Shown here: in pieces, positions 18,661-28,925 of the stretch
How the letters are laid out: every line of letters starts with the position of its first letter
How positions within the stretch are numbered: the stretch's first letter is position 1
Assembly (NCBI RefSeq): GCF_009720625.1
Contig: NZ_CP046266.1
Location: 4,349,501 to 4,413,500 of the forward strand
DNA from: Metabacillus sediminilitoris
GTDB taxonomy: Bacteria > Bacillota > Bacilli > Bacillales > Bacillaceae
Reading direction: 5' to 3'
Length of the DNA stretch: 64,000 nt
Notes under the pieces: generated by a model
Seen by the model: the letters and a program-made list of their open reading frames with translations, nothing else
Told to the model about the DNA's origin: nothing
Databases searched by the model: none
Program-made: the position numbers and the translations under genes

Positions 18661-19860
18661 TTAAAATAAGCTGCTAAATTCATCTTTTTGTTCTTGTGAA
18701 ACTTCAATTGATTCAATATTTTCTATCGCATCATTAATAAGTTCCTCAAAATCGACGAAACTTTCAAAACGCGATACTTTTTCAAGCTTTGGTTTTGTTT
18801 TCGGACTTGCTGGTGTGAAAATTGTACAGCAATCCTCATAAGGACGGATCGATATATCGTGCGTACCAATATTTTTGGATATAGCGATAATCTCAGTTTT
18901 ATCCATCGTGATGAGTGGTCTAATGATCGGTGTATTCGTTACATCATTAATAGCAACCATACTTTCTAATGTTTGACTGGCAACTTGCCCAAGACTTTCA
19001 CCAGTAATTAAAGCTAGAGCTTGCTTTTTTTCACGAAGTTTGTCTGCTATTTTTAGCATCATTCTTCTAGTCGATGTCATCGTATAATTTTCAGGTACTT
19101 GCTGTTGAATTTTTTCTTGTATTGCTGTAAATGGGACAATGTGAAGATTTATTTTCCCACCAAATGCAGTCAGCTCCCGTGTTAAATCAATAACCTTTTG
19201 TTTAGCACGCTCACTTGTGTATGGTGGACTAAAGAAGTGGATAATTTCTAACTCTACACCCCTTTTTAATGACAAATAACCAGCTACCGGACTGTCGATA
19301 CCTCCAGATAGTAATAACATCCCTTTCCCACTGGAACCAACCGGCAGACCACCTGCCCCTTTATAATCAAAACAAGTGATGAATGTTGCCTCACTGCGAA
19401 CCTCGACACGAACGTTAATTGTTGGATTTTTTACATCTACCGTTAAGCCTTCCGTATTGATGAGGATATGACTTCCAATTTGATAATTTAATTCATTCGT
19501 ATCAAGAGGAAATTGTTTATTCGCTCTTTTTGCAGTTACTTTAAATGTATCATTTGGTTTATATAGCCCTTTAACAGCTTCTAATGCACTTTCTTTTATC
19601 TTTGATAAATCACTTTCACATTTAATAGCTAAACTAAATGATTGTATGCCGAATATGTGCTGTAACTTGTTAACGATTCCTTCATGATCCTCACCATGTA
19701 AATGAATATATAATCTATCACGTGTTCCCTCATATTCTAGGTTAGTGTATTCAGGTAGCACTACTTTTATATTTTGCTTTAATCTATCAACAAATTTTCT
19801 GCGATTACGTCCTTTAGTAGATATTTCCCCAAATCGAATTAATATGTGATCAAATTTCAT
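18661..19860 (-). CDS. thiI: tRNA 4-thiouridine sulfurtransferase ThiI
   Basis: Adenylates U8 of tRNA and transfers sulfur to give 4-thiouridine. The 399-residue product has an N-terminal ferredoxin-like/THUMP domain (about 1-165) and the PP-loop LLSGGIDSPVAGY near residue 185. No rhodanese domain is present, as usual in Bacillus ThiI. The upstream desulfurase gene ends 4 nt before its ATG, so the pair form an operon and the desulfurase supplies the sulfur. Confidence 0.97.
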   Translation of the reverse strand: MKFDHILIRFGEISTKGRNRRKFVDRLKQNIKVVLPEYTNLEYEGTRDRLYIHLHGEDHEGIVNKLQHIFGIQSFSLAIKCESDLSKIKESALEAVKGLYKPNDTFKVTAKRANKQFPLDTNELNYQIGSHILINTEGLTVDVKNPTINVRVEVRSEATFITCFDYKGAGGLPVGSSGKGMLLLSGGIDSPVAGYLSLKRGVELEIIHFFSPPYTSERAKQKVIDLTRELTAFGGKINLHIVPFTAIQEKIQQQVPENYTMTSTRRMMLKIADKLREKKQALALITGESLGQVASQTLESMVAINDVTNTPIIRPLITMDKTEIIAISKNIGTHDISIRPYEDCCTIFTPASPKTKPKLEKVSRFESFVDFEELINDAIENIESIEVSQEQKDEFSSLF

Positions 19861-19864
19861 TTTA

Positions 19865-21010
19865 TTACCTCATTACCTTCATTAATTTTTCAATTCCCTT
19901 AGAAAGAGTGTCTATAAAAGTGAGAATCATCTCTTCATTGCTTTCATATGATAAACTTACTCTAATTGCACTTTTTGCAATATCTTGAGGTTTATTCATG
20001 GCAAGTAATGTTTGACTGTTTGTTTTACTTCTAGACGAACAAGCAGAGGTGGTTGAAACATATATATCGTGTTCACCTAAAAAGTGAATGAGTACTTCTG
20101 CTTTCACTGCAGGTACTGAAAAATTAATAATATGTGGTGCTGCGTTTTTTAACGGTGTATTTATAACAACACCTTCTATATTCATTAATTTTACTCTTAA
20201 CTGCTTGTGAAGATTTTCTAAATGCTGCCCTCTTTTTGCTGCTTTCTCAGTTGCCATCCGAAGAGCTTTCGCTAATGCTACATTTCCTGCAAGACTCTCT
20301 GTCCCTGATCTCATCTGAAGCTCTTGTGAACCGCCCGAAAAAAGAGGAAGCAGATCAACTCCTGACCTCTTAAATAAAACCCCTGATCCATTTAATCCAT
20401 GAAATTTATGGCCTGAAATGGTACATAGATCAATATTTGCATTTTTTAAATCTAGAGGGACTTTTGTTATTCCTTGCACATTGTCTACATGAAAAAGGAT
20501 GTTCTGATTATTTTTTAACATTTGTCCAATCTCGGCAATAGGTTGAATCGTCCCCACTTCATTATTCACATGCATAATTGATATGAGGATTGTATCATCA
20601 CGGATTGCTTTTTCCAAATGTTCAAGTGAAACGATACCTTCTCCGTTAACAGGTAAATATGTAACGTTAAAGCCATGGAATTCTTCAAGTTGTTTAAATG
20701 ATTCTAAAACGGAAGGATGTTCAATTGATGATGTAATAATATGCCTTCCTTTATGTTTATTTGCTAGTGCAGCACCTTTAATTGCAAGGTTGTTTCCTTC
20801 AGTGCCCCCGGAAGTAAAAATAATTTCCCCTTGTTGTACACCTAAAAGGGTTGCCACTTGCTTTCTAGATTGATTTAGAAGCATTTCGGCTTCACTGCCA
20901 AGTTTATGTAATGAAGAAGGATTTGCAAAATAATCCTCTGTTACTTTTAAATACGTCGATAACACCTCTGGATAAGGTTTAGTTGTCGCACTATTATCTA
21001 AATACAACAT
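19865..21010 (-). CDS. nifZ: Cysteine desulfurase dedicated to ThiI (NifZ/IscS-like)
   Basis: A PLP-dependent desulfurase of 381 residues. The PLP lysine lies in SGHKFHGLNGSG (about residue 200), and the persulfide-forming cysteine in STTSACSSRSK (about 325). In B. subtilis this homologue directly feeds ThiI, and the 4-nt spacing to thiI here supports that. AGAGGAAATACGGC precedes the ATG; note that bifunctional naming (iscS, nifS, nifZ) varies between annotations. Confidence 0.93.
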   Translation of the reverse strand: MLYLDNSATTKPYPEVLSTYLKVTEDYFANPSSLHKLGSEAEMLLNQSRKQVATLLGVQQGEIIFTSGGTEGNNLAIKGAALANKHKGRHIITSSIEHPSVLESFKQLEEFHGFNVTYLPVNGEGIVSLEHLEKAIRDDTILISIMHVNNEVGTIQPIAEIGQMLKNNQNILFHVDNVQGITKVPLDLKNANIDLCTISGHKFHGLNGSGVLFKRSGVDLLPLFSGGSQELQMRSGTESLAGNVALAKALRMATEKAAKRGQHLENLHKQLRVKLMNIEGVVINTPLKNAAPHIINFSVPAVKAEVLIHFLGEHDIYVSTTSACSSRSKTNSQTLLAMNKPQDIAKSAIRVSLSYESNEEMILTFIDTLSKGIEKLMKVMR

Positions 21011-21365
21011 GCCGTATTTCCTCTTCTCATATTGAATTCCGCAAAGATTCTACTCAGCACGAGCATACAAAATCCTTAGAGAAATAAAGTGATGTTAACC
21101 ATTTATTCAAGAAATATTAGACAGAGCAGCTGTTACAAATTTGAAGTATACTCACTGTAACCGCACTGGCTGTATATCCTCTAGTCTAAGGTAATGTGCT
21201 TTGGCTAAATGACCAATACTAAGTAAAAAGAACTTCTGTTCTAGATGATGAACAATTCTTCTTCCATCATCATCAACATGTAATATTATCATAACAATGT
21301 ACAAAATTAAAATATTACTATGCTCATTTTTTATTCTTGTAAAATGGTTATCGATTTAGTTCTTT

Positions 21366-21454
21366 ATAGCTTTGATGAAGGACGTCTTCCTCGATGCTCA
21401 CCATACTTTTGCCCTGCATAGCTTTGATGAAGAACGTCTTCCACGACGCTCGAA
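21366..21454. repeat. Two direct repeats, 52-bp period
   Basis: ATAGCTTTGATGAAGGACGT (21366 on) and ATAGCTTTGATGAAGAACGT (21418 on) begin two roughly 37-bp copies that differ at a few positions. Each holds an imperfect palindrome around GACGTCTTCC. Confidence 0.6.
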
Positions 21455-21506
21455 CCTTTCTGGTCTTTTTAAGCCTGATAACAAAGCCTATTTCTTAAAA
21501 TAAAAA

Positions 21507-21585
21507 ACAGAATGACTAGATGAAATGATCCATGTATTAAGCTGTTTACTTAGCTACATGGGATTGATTTCACTAGATCATCCTG
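21507..21585 (-). terminator. Long stem-loop terminator of ezrA
   Basis: ACAGAATGACTAGATGAAAT pairs imperfectly with the complementary strand ending ATCATCCTGT, an arm of about 30 bp, directly after the ezrA stop on the minus strand; the T-tract is TTTTTTATTTT. Confidence 0.6.
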
Positions 21586-21597
21586 TATTTAATCGTT

Positions 21598-23295
21598 TTA
21601 TTTAAGCTTTTGTTCATTTATGATTTCTTGTATTTTTGATAGCGAGCCAGGTTCAATTTGTTCAAGGGCTGCTGCTGCTGCTTCTAATGACTTCCTGTAT
21701 TCATAATTTCTAAACAATTCCTCAGCTTCTCTAAACTTTGTGGCAAGTTGAGAATTTCGACTGCGATACCTATTGCCATATTGAATAACCTTTTCAACTA
21801 ATGTGACTTGTTCAATTATTTCATCAGCATATTGTTTTAGAGATTCTACTGTTTGAACTGCATCTTCAAGCAATTGATTTACGACAATCATATTAAGTGG
21901 AATTTCATCTAATTTTAATGTTACTTTTTGAACTTCTATTCTTGCTTTGTCAATAAGCTCAACGAAATCAACAGGCAAACCAGGTATATTACTTTGATGA
22001 ACCGCTCTACTTGCTTCTAATAATACTCTCTTTAAATTATTTAAACTCTCTCGTGCTTGTAGCTCGTCTTTTCTAAGAGTTTGAAGCATATCACGATATT
22101 CGTTATGATCGTCTAAAAGCTGAGAAATTTGCTTATCTATTTCTCCAAGTTCATCTTTAATAATCGAATGTGCAACATGGTCATTTTGTAAATTTTGATT
22201 GATATGCTCGAATTTCTTTACAATTTGTGACAGTTGTTTTTCAATTTGTTTTTGTCTATCAAGTTCAGTGTTAGACAATTGATAGCTTTGTTTGACGAGA
22301 TTGGTTTCTTCGATCGTTGCTATATTCTGTTCAGATAGTTCAATCAATTTATGATTAATTGTTTCTTTCGCTTGCTTAACAAATTGATTTGACTCAACTT
22401 CTTTTTCTAATAGATCATAAATTGTATCAATTGATTCTTGTATGGCTTGCAAACTTTCCGCGACATCGTCAATCTCAGCATTTTCAAGTTGCTTCCGATA
22501 TCCTTCTATTTGCTTGTTAATTTTGTCGATTTCTATTTCAACTTGAATATGTTCTAAATAATAGCCATTACCAACCATTTCTTTATAACCTTCTTCTAAC
22601 TCATTTAGAAGGTTAGGTAATGTAATATTACATTCGGTGAGCAGTTTAGGGATGTCATTTGTTTTAACCTGAAGATGCTCAAGTTCCTTCTTCACTTTTA
22701 ACAGTATCTCCCTAGCAGCTAAATAGTTTCCCTCTTCTGTTTCGGAATCAAATTGTTTAAGAACTTCTGAAACTTCAGCTAATTTCTCCTCTAATTTTCC
22801 ATGTGCTTTGCCAAACTGATAACTGTGTGCTAGCAATGTTTTTTTCACTTTTTTGACTTGTTGCTTGATTTCTTCACTCTCTACCTTGTTTTTTTCCTCA
22901 CTAGAAACTAGTTCATTTATTTCCTCGATGATTTTATCAATATTTTCATCAACTGTTGTCAAAACTTTTTCGATATGTCCAAGAACATTTCTAGCTTTTT
23001 TAAATCGATATTTATCAGAGTGATCCTCTGCATCAAAGAGGAGTTCCTCTACTTCAGGTAGCTGAGTTGTGATAATTTCATCCCATTCATTTCTCCATTG
23101 ATCAAATAGTTCCTCTGCTTGGCCCACCATTTTTAATTCTTTAACTTTTGATAATTCATCAATTATCGACCGATTCATGATTTGAATTTTCCAAGCTTCT
23201 AACCGATCAACATCTTTATAGATTCTTCTTCTATAAATGTATCCCACACCAAACAGAATACATAGAAGGAGAATTAAACCAACTATTACTTCCAT
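21598..23295 (-). CDS. ezrA: Septation ring formation regulator EzrA
   Basis: Membrane-anchored negative regulator of FtsZ ring assembly. The 565-residue product has a single N-terminal membrane helix (about 3-18), a short cytosolic RRRIYKDVDRLEAWK segment, then long spectrin-like alpha-helical repeats rich in E, Q, L and K, and the conserved C-terminal YRSRN/FREAEELFRNYEYRKSLE region. Length is that of the family. GAGGGGG precedes the ATG. Confidence 0.97.
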   Translation of the reverse strand: MEVIVGLILLLCILFGVGYIYRRRIYKDVDRLEAWKIQIMNRSIIDELSKVKELKMVGQAEELFDQWRNEWDEIITTQLPEVEELLFDAEDHSDKYRFKKARNVLGHIEKVLTTVDENIDKIIEEINELVSSEEKNKVESEEIKQQVKKVKKTLLAHSYQFGKAHGKLEEKLAEVSEVLKQFDSETEEGNYLAAREILLKVKKELEHLQVKTNDIPKLLTECNITLPNLLNELEEGYKEMVGNGYYLEHIQVEIEIDKINKQIEGYRKQLENAEIDDVAESLQAIQESIDTIYDLLEKEVESNQFVKQAKETINHKLIELSEQNIATIEETNLVKQSYQLSNTELDRQKQIEKQLSQIVKKFEHINQNLQNDHVAHSIIKDELGEIDKQISQLLDDHNEYRDMLQTLRKDELQARESLNNLKRVLLEASRAVHQSNIPGLPVDFVELIDKARIEVQKVTLKLDEIPLNMIVVNQLLEDAVQTVESLKQYADEIIEQVTLVEKVIQYGNRYRSRNSQLATKFREAEELFRNYEYRKSLEAAAAALEQIEPGSLSKIQEIINEQKLK

Positions 23296-23690
23296 AATGA
23301 GCCCCCTCGTTGTTACACAAAATCCTCATGACAGGAAGAAAACTCCCTACTGATCAAAATTTCACAATATCATGCTGATAAGCGTTTTTCGAAAAATCTA
23401 TGTAATAAGTATTGTTCATTTTTTAACATTATTTTTAATTATGCAAAACAAGTTTAAGCAAACGATTCTTTTTTCACCTGAGAAGAAAGAATCTTCTAAA
23501 TTAAGTAATACTTTTTTCATGTTATTTTCAATGTATTTATGATACCATGTAAACGACAATTTTTGAGCAGAAATTTTATTTTTTTTACATTAAATGTCCA
23601 ATTCCGATACTTAAAAGGTTTCTTACTTTTAAGTATCGGAAAAATTATAAAAACGGCCTGCCGCCATGTTTTTTGAAAGGATGATTTTTG
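23296..23690. other. Intergenic region between ezrA and hisJ with a 16-bp inverted repeat
   Basis: A divergent region of about 395 bp. TTCCGATACTTAAAAG (23602-23617) pairs perfectly with 23626-23641, 8-nt loop, ending 49 nt before hisJ. It lacks a T-tract, so it may be an operator or leader hairpin. No gene seen. Confidence 0.55.
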
Positions 23691-24497
23691 ATGGATAAAA
23701 AAGATGGACATATTCATACACCTTATTGTCCACATGGGACGAAGGATAAGCTTGAAGCATATATTGAGCAGGCAATGAAAGAAGAGTTTAACTGCATAAC
23801 TTTCACTGAACATGCACCACTTCCCAAAACATTTACTGATCCCACTCCAATGAAAGATAGTGCAATGAAATTAGAGGATATTGAAGAATACATAAGGGAC
23901 ATTGAAGCATTAAAAGTTAAATATCGAAACAAAATCACGATAAATATTGGATTAGAAGTCGATTATATAAAGGATTATGAGGCTGAAACTAAGCAATTTT
24001 TAAACCAATATGGAAAGTTCTTAGATGATAGTATTCTTTCCGTTCATTTCCTTAAATTCAATCAATCATACTATTGTATGGATTATGATGAGAAAACGTT
24101 TGGGAAGATGATTGATATTGCTGGATCTATACAAAATCTTCATCTTTCTTATTATCAGGAAGTTTTACATTCGATTCATAGTAACTTGGGGAAATATAAG
24201 CCAAAGCGTATTGGCCACATTACTCTCGTAAATAAATTCCAAAAATTGTACCCTTCTCCTTTTTCAACAGAAGAATCTATTAAAGGGATTTTACAAGCTA
24301 TAAAAGAAAAAGGTTTGGAAATTGATTATAATGTAGCCGGTTTACGAAAAGAGTTTTGTGGTGAAACATATCCAAGTGAATGGATTGCTAAAATGGCACG
24401 CCAACAAAAGATCCCTCTTATCTATGGTTCAGACGCCCATAGTGCAAGGGATGTTGGGAAGCATTACATATATTATGAGAGATTAGCGAATAGCTAA
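23691..24497 (+). CDS. hisJ: Histidinol-phosphatase (PHP type)
   Basis: Dephosphorylates histidinol phosphate in histidine synthesis. The 268-residue PHP-domain product begins MDKKDGHIHTPYCPHG with the first metal-binding histidines, and later has EHAPLP and YGSDAHSARDVG. TTG at 23688 is in frame, but the ATG at 23691 has a better distance to AAAGGA. The 3' end overlaps the convergent refZ by 15 bp. The histidine operon is not nearby, as in B. subtilis. Confidence 0.94.
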   Translation: MDKKDGHIHTPYCPHGTKDKLEAYIEQAMKEEFNCITFTEHAPLPKTFTDPTPMKDSAMKLEDIEEYIRDIEALKVKYRNKITINIGLEVDYIKDYEAETKQFLNQYGKFLDDSILSVHFLKFNQSYYCMDYDEKTFGKMIDIAGSIQNLHLSYYQEVLHSIHSNLGKYKPKRIGHITLVNKFQKLYPSPFSTEESIKGILQAIKEKGLEIDYNVAGLRKEFCGETYPSEWIAKMARQQKIPLIYGSDAHSARDVGKHYIYYERLANS

Positions 24498-25133
24498 TAG
24501 TTTTCCATCTAAGGAATGATTCTCGACCCGTAATGTGTTCAACCAAAATTTTAGCTCTTTATAATATTGATGGACAAAATAGGCTTCATGTGGTTGGATA
24601 TGAAGTACTTCACTCATATATTGCGGTTGTAAATAGGGCATATGCAAAAGGCTTCTTAATTGTATGATCATATGTGATACAATCCCTTTACGATAATACC
24701 CTTCCTGAATCCCTTGATCAATGACTGACTTAATGAAGTATTTTTCTTTCGTTAAATAAGTTGTCATCACCTCTCGTATTAGTACTGAATCTAATGTGAC
24801 TTCACGGTATACTAATCTTGAAAGTTGACGATTTTCGTGTTGATAATTTAAAATGTCCAAAATCATTTTACTTAATATATTGTGGGCATTTCCAAAATTA
24901 AGCTGAGAGTGGTTTTTTTCAATCACTTCCAAATAGCCTTCGTAATATTGTGAAATAAGGTATTCTAATAAGCCGCCTTTTCCTTTAAAATAGTAAGAGA
25001 TATGAGCCACATTTACATTTGCTCGTGACGCTATTTCTCTTACAGATGTACCGTTATACCCCTTTGAATTAAACAAGTACATTGCAGCATGAAGTATTTT
25101 TTGTTTTGTGTCTCGTAAGGATTGTTGAGTCAT
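24483..25133 (-). CDS. refZ: RefZ (YttP), TetR-family regulator of FtsZ
   Basis: A 216-residue TetR-fold DNA-binding protein. The N-terminal helix-turn-helix contains GTSVREIASRANVNVAHISY (about residues 32-51). In B. subtilis RefZ binds motifs near the origin and repositions the Z-ring early in sporulation; its location beside hisJ is the same. I start at ATG 25133, with AAGGAGG 8 nt upstream; the in-frame GTG at 25142 lies inside the ribosome site. A Spo0A-box-like TGTCGAG lies upstream. Confidence 0.88.
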   Translation of the reverse strand: MTQQSLRDTKQKILHAAMYLFNSKGYNGTSVREIASRANVNVAHISYYFKGKGGLLEYLISQYYEGYLEVIEKNHSQLNFGNAHNILSKMILDILNYQHENRQLSRLVYREVTLDSVLIREVMTTYLTKEKYFIKSVIDQGIQEGYYRKGIVSHMIIQLRSLLHMPYLQPQYMSEVLHIQPHEAYFVHQYYKELKFWLNTLRVENHSLDGKLLAIR

Positions 25134-25256
25134 ATGATTCACCTCCTTTTTTCATATATTTATACATTCCATTGATATTAGGAAGATTCCTTTATCTTTC
25201 GCTCGACAAAGTTCTTTTGGACTTTGTTAATTCTTCTCAAAAGGTAGGTTTTTACG

Positions 25257-25736
25257 ATGTTTCATGTCGAAAAATATAATGGCAATAAAGTTGAACAATA
25301 TCAATTAGTTATTAAACAGCTACAAGCATTGCTTGAAGGTGAAAATGATCAAACAGCAAATTTAGCAAATGCTTCCGCTTTATTAAATCAATTTTTAAAT
25401 GATATTAATTGGGTAGGCTTCTATCTTTTAAAGAAAAACCAATTAGTACTAGGGCCATTTCAAGGTTTACCTGCTTGTGTGCGTATACCATTAGGAAGAG
25501 GTGTATGCGGCACAGCAGCAGCTAATCAAAAAACAGAACGAATAGCAGATGTACATCAATTTCCAGGTCATATAGCATGTGATGCTGCTTCTAATTCTGA
25601 AATTGTCATCCCACTCGTAAAAGAGGATCAACTAATTGGAGTATTAGACATTGATAGTCCTAGTAAAAATAGATTTGATGAGCTTGATCAAACTTATTTA
25701 GAAGAGTTTGTCAAAGTGCTAATCCAATATATTTAA
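25257..25736 (+). CDS. ytsP: Free methionine-(R)-sulfoxide reductase, GAF type (YtsP)
   Basis: A single GAF-domain enzyme of 159 residues that reduces free methionine-R-sulfoxide. The three family cysteines are present in ACVRIPLGRGVCGTAA and GHIACDAAS (about residues 78, 88 and 112). It starts with ATG after AGGTAGGT. Divergent from refZ. Confidence 0.93.
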   Translation: MFHVEKYNGNKVEQYQLVIKQLQALLEGENDQTANLANASALLNQFLNDINWVGFYLLKKNQLVLGPFQGLPACVRIPLGRGVCGTAAANQKTERIADVHQFPGHIACDAASNSEIVIPLVKEDQLIGVLDIDSPSKNRFDELDQTYLEEFVKVLIQYI

Positions 25737-25744
25737 ACCATAAT

Positions 25745-25777
25745 AAAAGTGAGCTGATTAACTTTCAGCTCACTTTT
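25745..25777. terminator. Bidirectional terminator, ytsP / ytrP
   Basis: AAAAGTGAGCTGA pairs with TCAGCTCACTTTT around a 7-nt loop, with T-tracts in both directions; the two genes converge here. Confidence 0.8.
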
Positions 25778-27580
25778 TTATGTAACTTCTTCTTGTATAA
25801 TAACTTGATTTTTCCCCATGTTTTTAGCAATATATAACGCTTTATCTGCTCTACTAAATAGTTTATTTGCGTTTTCATGGTTTTTAGCATTCCAGTAAGA
25901 AACTCCACAGGAAATCGTAATAACTGGACTTGTATTTTCTCTTACACACTTAACAATTCTCTCCGCTATAATAATCCCCGTTTTAAGGTCTACTTGGGGC
26001 AAATAAACAGAAATCTCTTCTCCACCCCAACGGGCGGCAACGTCATCCTCACGAATATTATTTTTAATAATATTCGCAACTTGAACAAGAACTTCATCAC
26101 CAGTTTGATGGCCATATGTGTCATTAATTCTTTTAAAATCATCAATATCAATTAACACGAAGGTACCTTGCCGATCCTTATTTATCGATTGCTCAATACG
26201 TTCATTAAAATAGCTTCGCGAGAATAATTGTGTTAAATGATCTGTTTTGACTAATGTTTCTAACTCCTCACGTAACAAAGAGTTTGTTAGTGCGAGCGTG
26301 GTATGATGTATTAATGATTGAAGCAATTTAAACATATCGAAGGAAAAATGATAAGGTTCTTTATGAAGAACCAATGCACATCCTTTTAGGTTGTTGCTTT
26401 GAACCATTGGAACAGCCATTACTGATGAATATGTTGCATCATGTATATATGATTTTATATCACCAATAAATAGACCTTCTAAATCCTTTTCAATTTTTTC
26501 ACGTAAATATTCAATATATACATTAATTTCTTCTGTGCTAAAGAATTTTGTACTTCCTGGAAAGAATTGAATCATCCCGTATTGATTAATATAGAAAAAT
26601 CCAACTTCTTCAGCATCGAATGAATCCATTATTTTAGAAGATAGATATGTCATTGTATCTGTAAATTTTAAGTTTTTATTTAATCGATGTGATATTTCAT
26701 TAATTAATTGTAAATCTTTTATTAATCTTTTAGACTGTTCATACAATTGAGCATTTTCCAATGCTGTTCCAGCTGCATTTGCAAGCATTGTTATGTAACC
26801 TTTATTTTCCTCATCAAGTTCAGTGTTGTGATTAATAACCACCTGGAGAACACCATACACACCTTGTTTTCCTTTTATAGGAAAATAAAACAAGGTTTGC
26901 AGATTCTTTTTATCAAAAGAAAGCTGGACGTTTCCGGTAACAAAGGCTTCCATTGCTATTTCATTTCCTTCTTGATCATCAAAACCTAAGTCTTTTATCG
27001 GTAAATCCCCTTGATTATCATTGTCATGTGATAAAAATAAGTAGAAAAGATAATCAGAATACATGGTTTTTAATGTTGTTATTAGCTCTGCAAGCACATG
27101 ATCTTTATTCATAAGCGAATGGAATTTTTCAGTCAAAAGATATAGCTGTTCAAATTTTCTTCCTTTTTGTGTAATTAGCAAAAATTGTGAAATACACGCG
27201 TGAAAAAATGTACAAGCTTTCACTATTTCATCTAAAGAAGCACTAGGAAAGCGACTTCTATCTAATCCTTTTAGCTCGATCAAAGCAAAAATCGTTTCAT
27301 TTTGAAATAATGGTATGTAATCAAATTCTCCAAAAGAAGATAATTTTCCTTCATGAAGGTCCTGTGGCAAAGACTTAATTGGACACCTTTCATTAAAAGG
27401 TGTAAGGTAATCTAATTGCTTGTTATATGTATAAAAAACTGCATGGCTAATATTCAGCCCACTTTTTAGAACATCTATAAGCTTTTCAATTATTTCGTTA
27501 ATTGAATATCGGTATAGTTGATTACTTAACAATTCATAAAGTTTACTTTTAACCACACTATCAACTGATTGACCACCCAT
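25778..27580 (-). CDS. ytrP (dgcP): GAF-GAF-GGDEF protein, DgcP-like diguanylate cyclase
   Basis: A 600-residue cytosolic signalling protein with tandem GAF domains (about 15-130, 150-285, 300-425) and a C-terminal GGDEF domain (about 435-595; KTDHLTQLFSRSYFNER, then IDIDDFKRINDTYGHQTGDE). The active-site loop reads RWGGEEISVYLP, so the fifth residue of GG(D/E)EF is isoleucine instead of phenylalanine. B. subtilis DgcP is an active diguanylate cyclase. I start at ATG 27580 because GGGTGA lies just before it; a GTG at 27592 is possible but has no ribosome site. Confidence 0.88.
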   Translation of the reverse strand: MGGQSVDSVVKSKLYELLSNQLYRYSINEIIEKLIDVLKSGLNISHAVFYTYNKQLDYLTPFNERCPIKSLPQDLHEGKLSSFGEFDYIPLFQNETIFALIELKGLDRSRFPSASLDEIVKACTFFHACISQFLLITQKGRKFEQLYLLTEKFHSLMNKDHVLAELITTLKTMYSDYLFYLFLSHDNDNQGDLPIKDLGFDDQEGNEIAMEAFVTGNVQLSFDKKNLQTLFYFPIKGKQGVYGVLQVVINHNTELDEENKGYITMLANAAGTALENAQLYEQSKRLIKDLQLINEISHRLNKNLKFTDTMTYLSSKIMDSFDAEEVGFFYINQYGMIQFFPGSTKFFSTEEINVYIEYLREKIEKDLEGLFIGDIKSYIHDATYSSVMAVPMVQSNNLKGCALVLHKEPYHFSFDMFKLLQSLIHHTTLALTNSLLREELETLVKTDHLTQLFSRSYFNERIEQSINKDRQGTFVLIDIDDFKRINDTYGHQTGDEVLVQVANIIKNNIREDDVAARWGGEEISVYLPQVDLKTGIIIAERIVKCVRENTSPVITISCGVSYWNAKNHENANKLFSRADKALYIAKNMGKNQVIIQEEVT

Positions 27581-27711
27581 TTTTTCACCCACTATTAAAT
27601 GACAAAATCCTTATAACATTATATCATAAAACCTACTTTTTGAGAGAAACTATAAGAGTTTTCTTACTATTAATAAATAAATCAATCAATAAATAAAAAA
27701 CACTAACCATC

Positions 27712-27740
27712 TTGACATTATACATATTAAAACATATAAT
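27712..27740 (+). promoter_or_regulatory. Consensus sigma-A promoter of rpsD
   Basis: TTGACA (27712-27717) and TATAAT (27735-27740) with a 17-nt spacer, both perfect consensus, about 195 nt before rpsD. Confidence 0.9.
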
Positions 27741-27749
27741 GTTCGTTGT

Positions 27750-28536
<787 letters not shown>

Positions 28537-28543
28537 TAAAAAA

Positions 28544-28566
28544 AGTCCTGGCCTTATGGCTAGGAT
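28544..28566 (+). terminator. Terminator of rpsD
   Basis: AGTCCTGGCC pairs with GGCTAGGATT around TTAT, followed by TTTTTTTTG, 8 nt past the stop. Confidence 0.8.
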
Positions 28567-28752
28567 TTTTTTTGTTATAGAGAGTTTATAAAAAAAGAAA
28601 ATCGATATTGGTTAAGCAGTCCCGATTTTGTCGATCGCAATTACGTTCTGGTCAAACCTTATTGTGGTTTTAGCACTTAAAACATTGTTATCTCACTAAT
28701 TATTGATTTTATTAATAGGAAAACACTCGCATATACATTAAAAAACGTCATT

Positions 28753-28772
28753 GTGACAATTGATATTGTCAC
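28753..28772. promoter_or_regulatory. Perfect inverted repeat upstream of the 28926 gene
   Basis: GTGACAAT and ATTGTCAC flank TGAT, about 155 nt before the zinc-ribbon gene. It has the form of a dimeric repressor operator; the regulator is unknown. The whole rpsD-to-28926 gap is about 380 bp and holds nothing else recognised. Confidence 0.4.
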
Positions 28773-28925
28773 TGTGTTGTATAGTATTTTCATAGAAGTG
28801 TCATTTTCTGTTACTATTACAATATGGGATAGTGAAATGATTAGTTAGCGAAGTATTCTCAAAAATATACATACTGGAATGTGGTAAGGTGCCTGAGGTA
28901 AAGAAAGGAGACATTTAATTTTAAT

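Larger units (their letters stand above)
21011..21597. other. Intergenic region where braB is expected, no gene seen
   Basis: A 587-bp stretch between the desulfurase gene and ezrA. It contains two copies of a 37-bp sequence with a 52-bp period (21366 and 21418) and the long ezrA terminator. No ORF is supportable. B. subtilis has braB here; it is absent. Confidence 0.55.
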
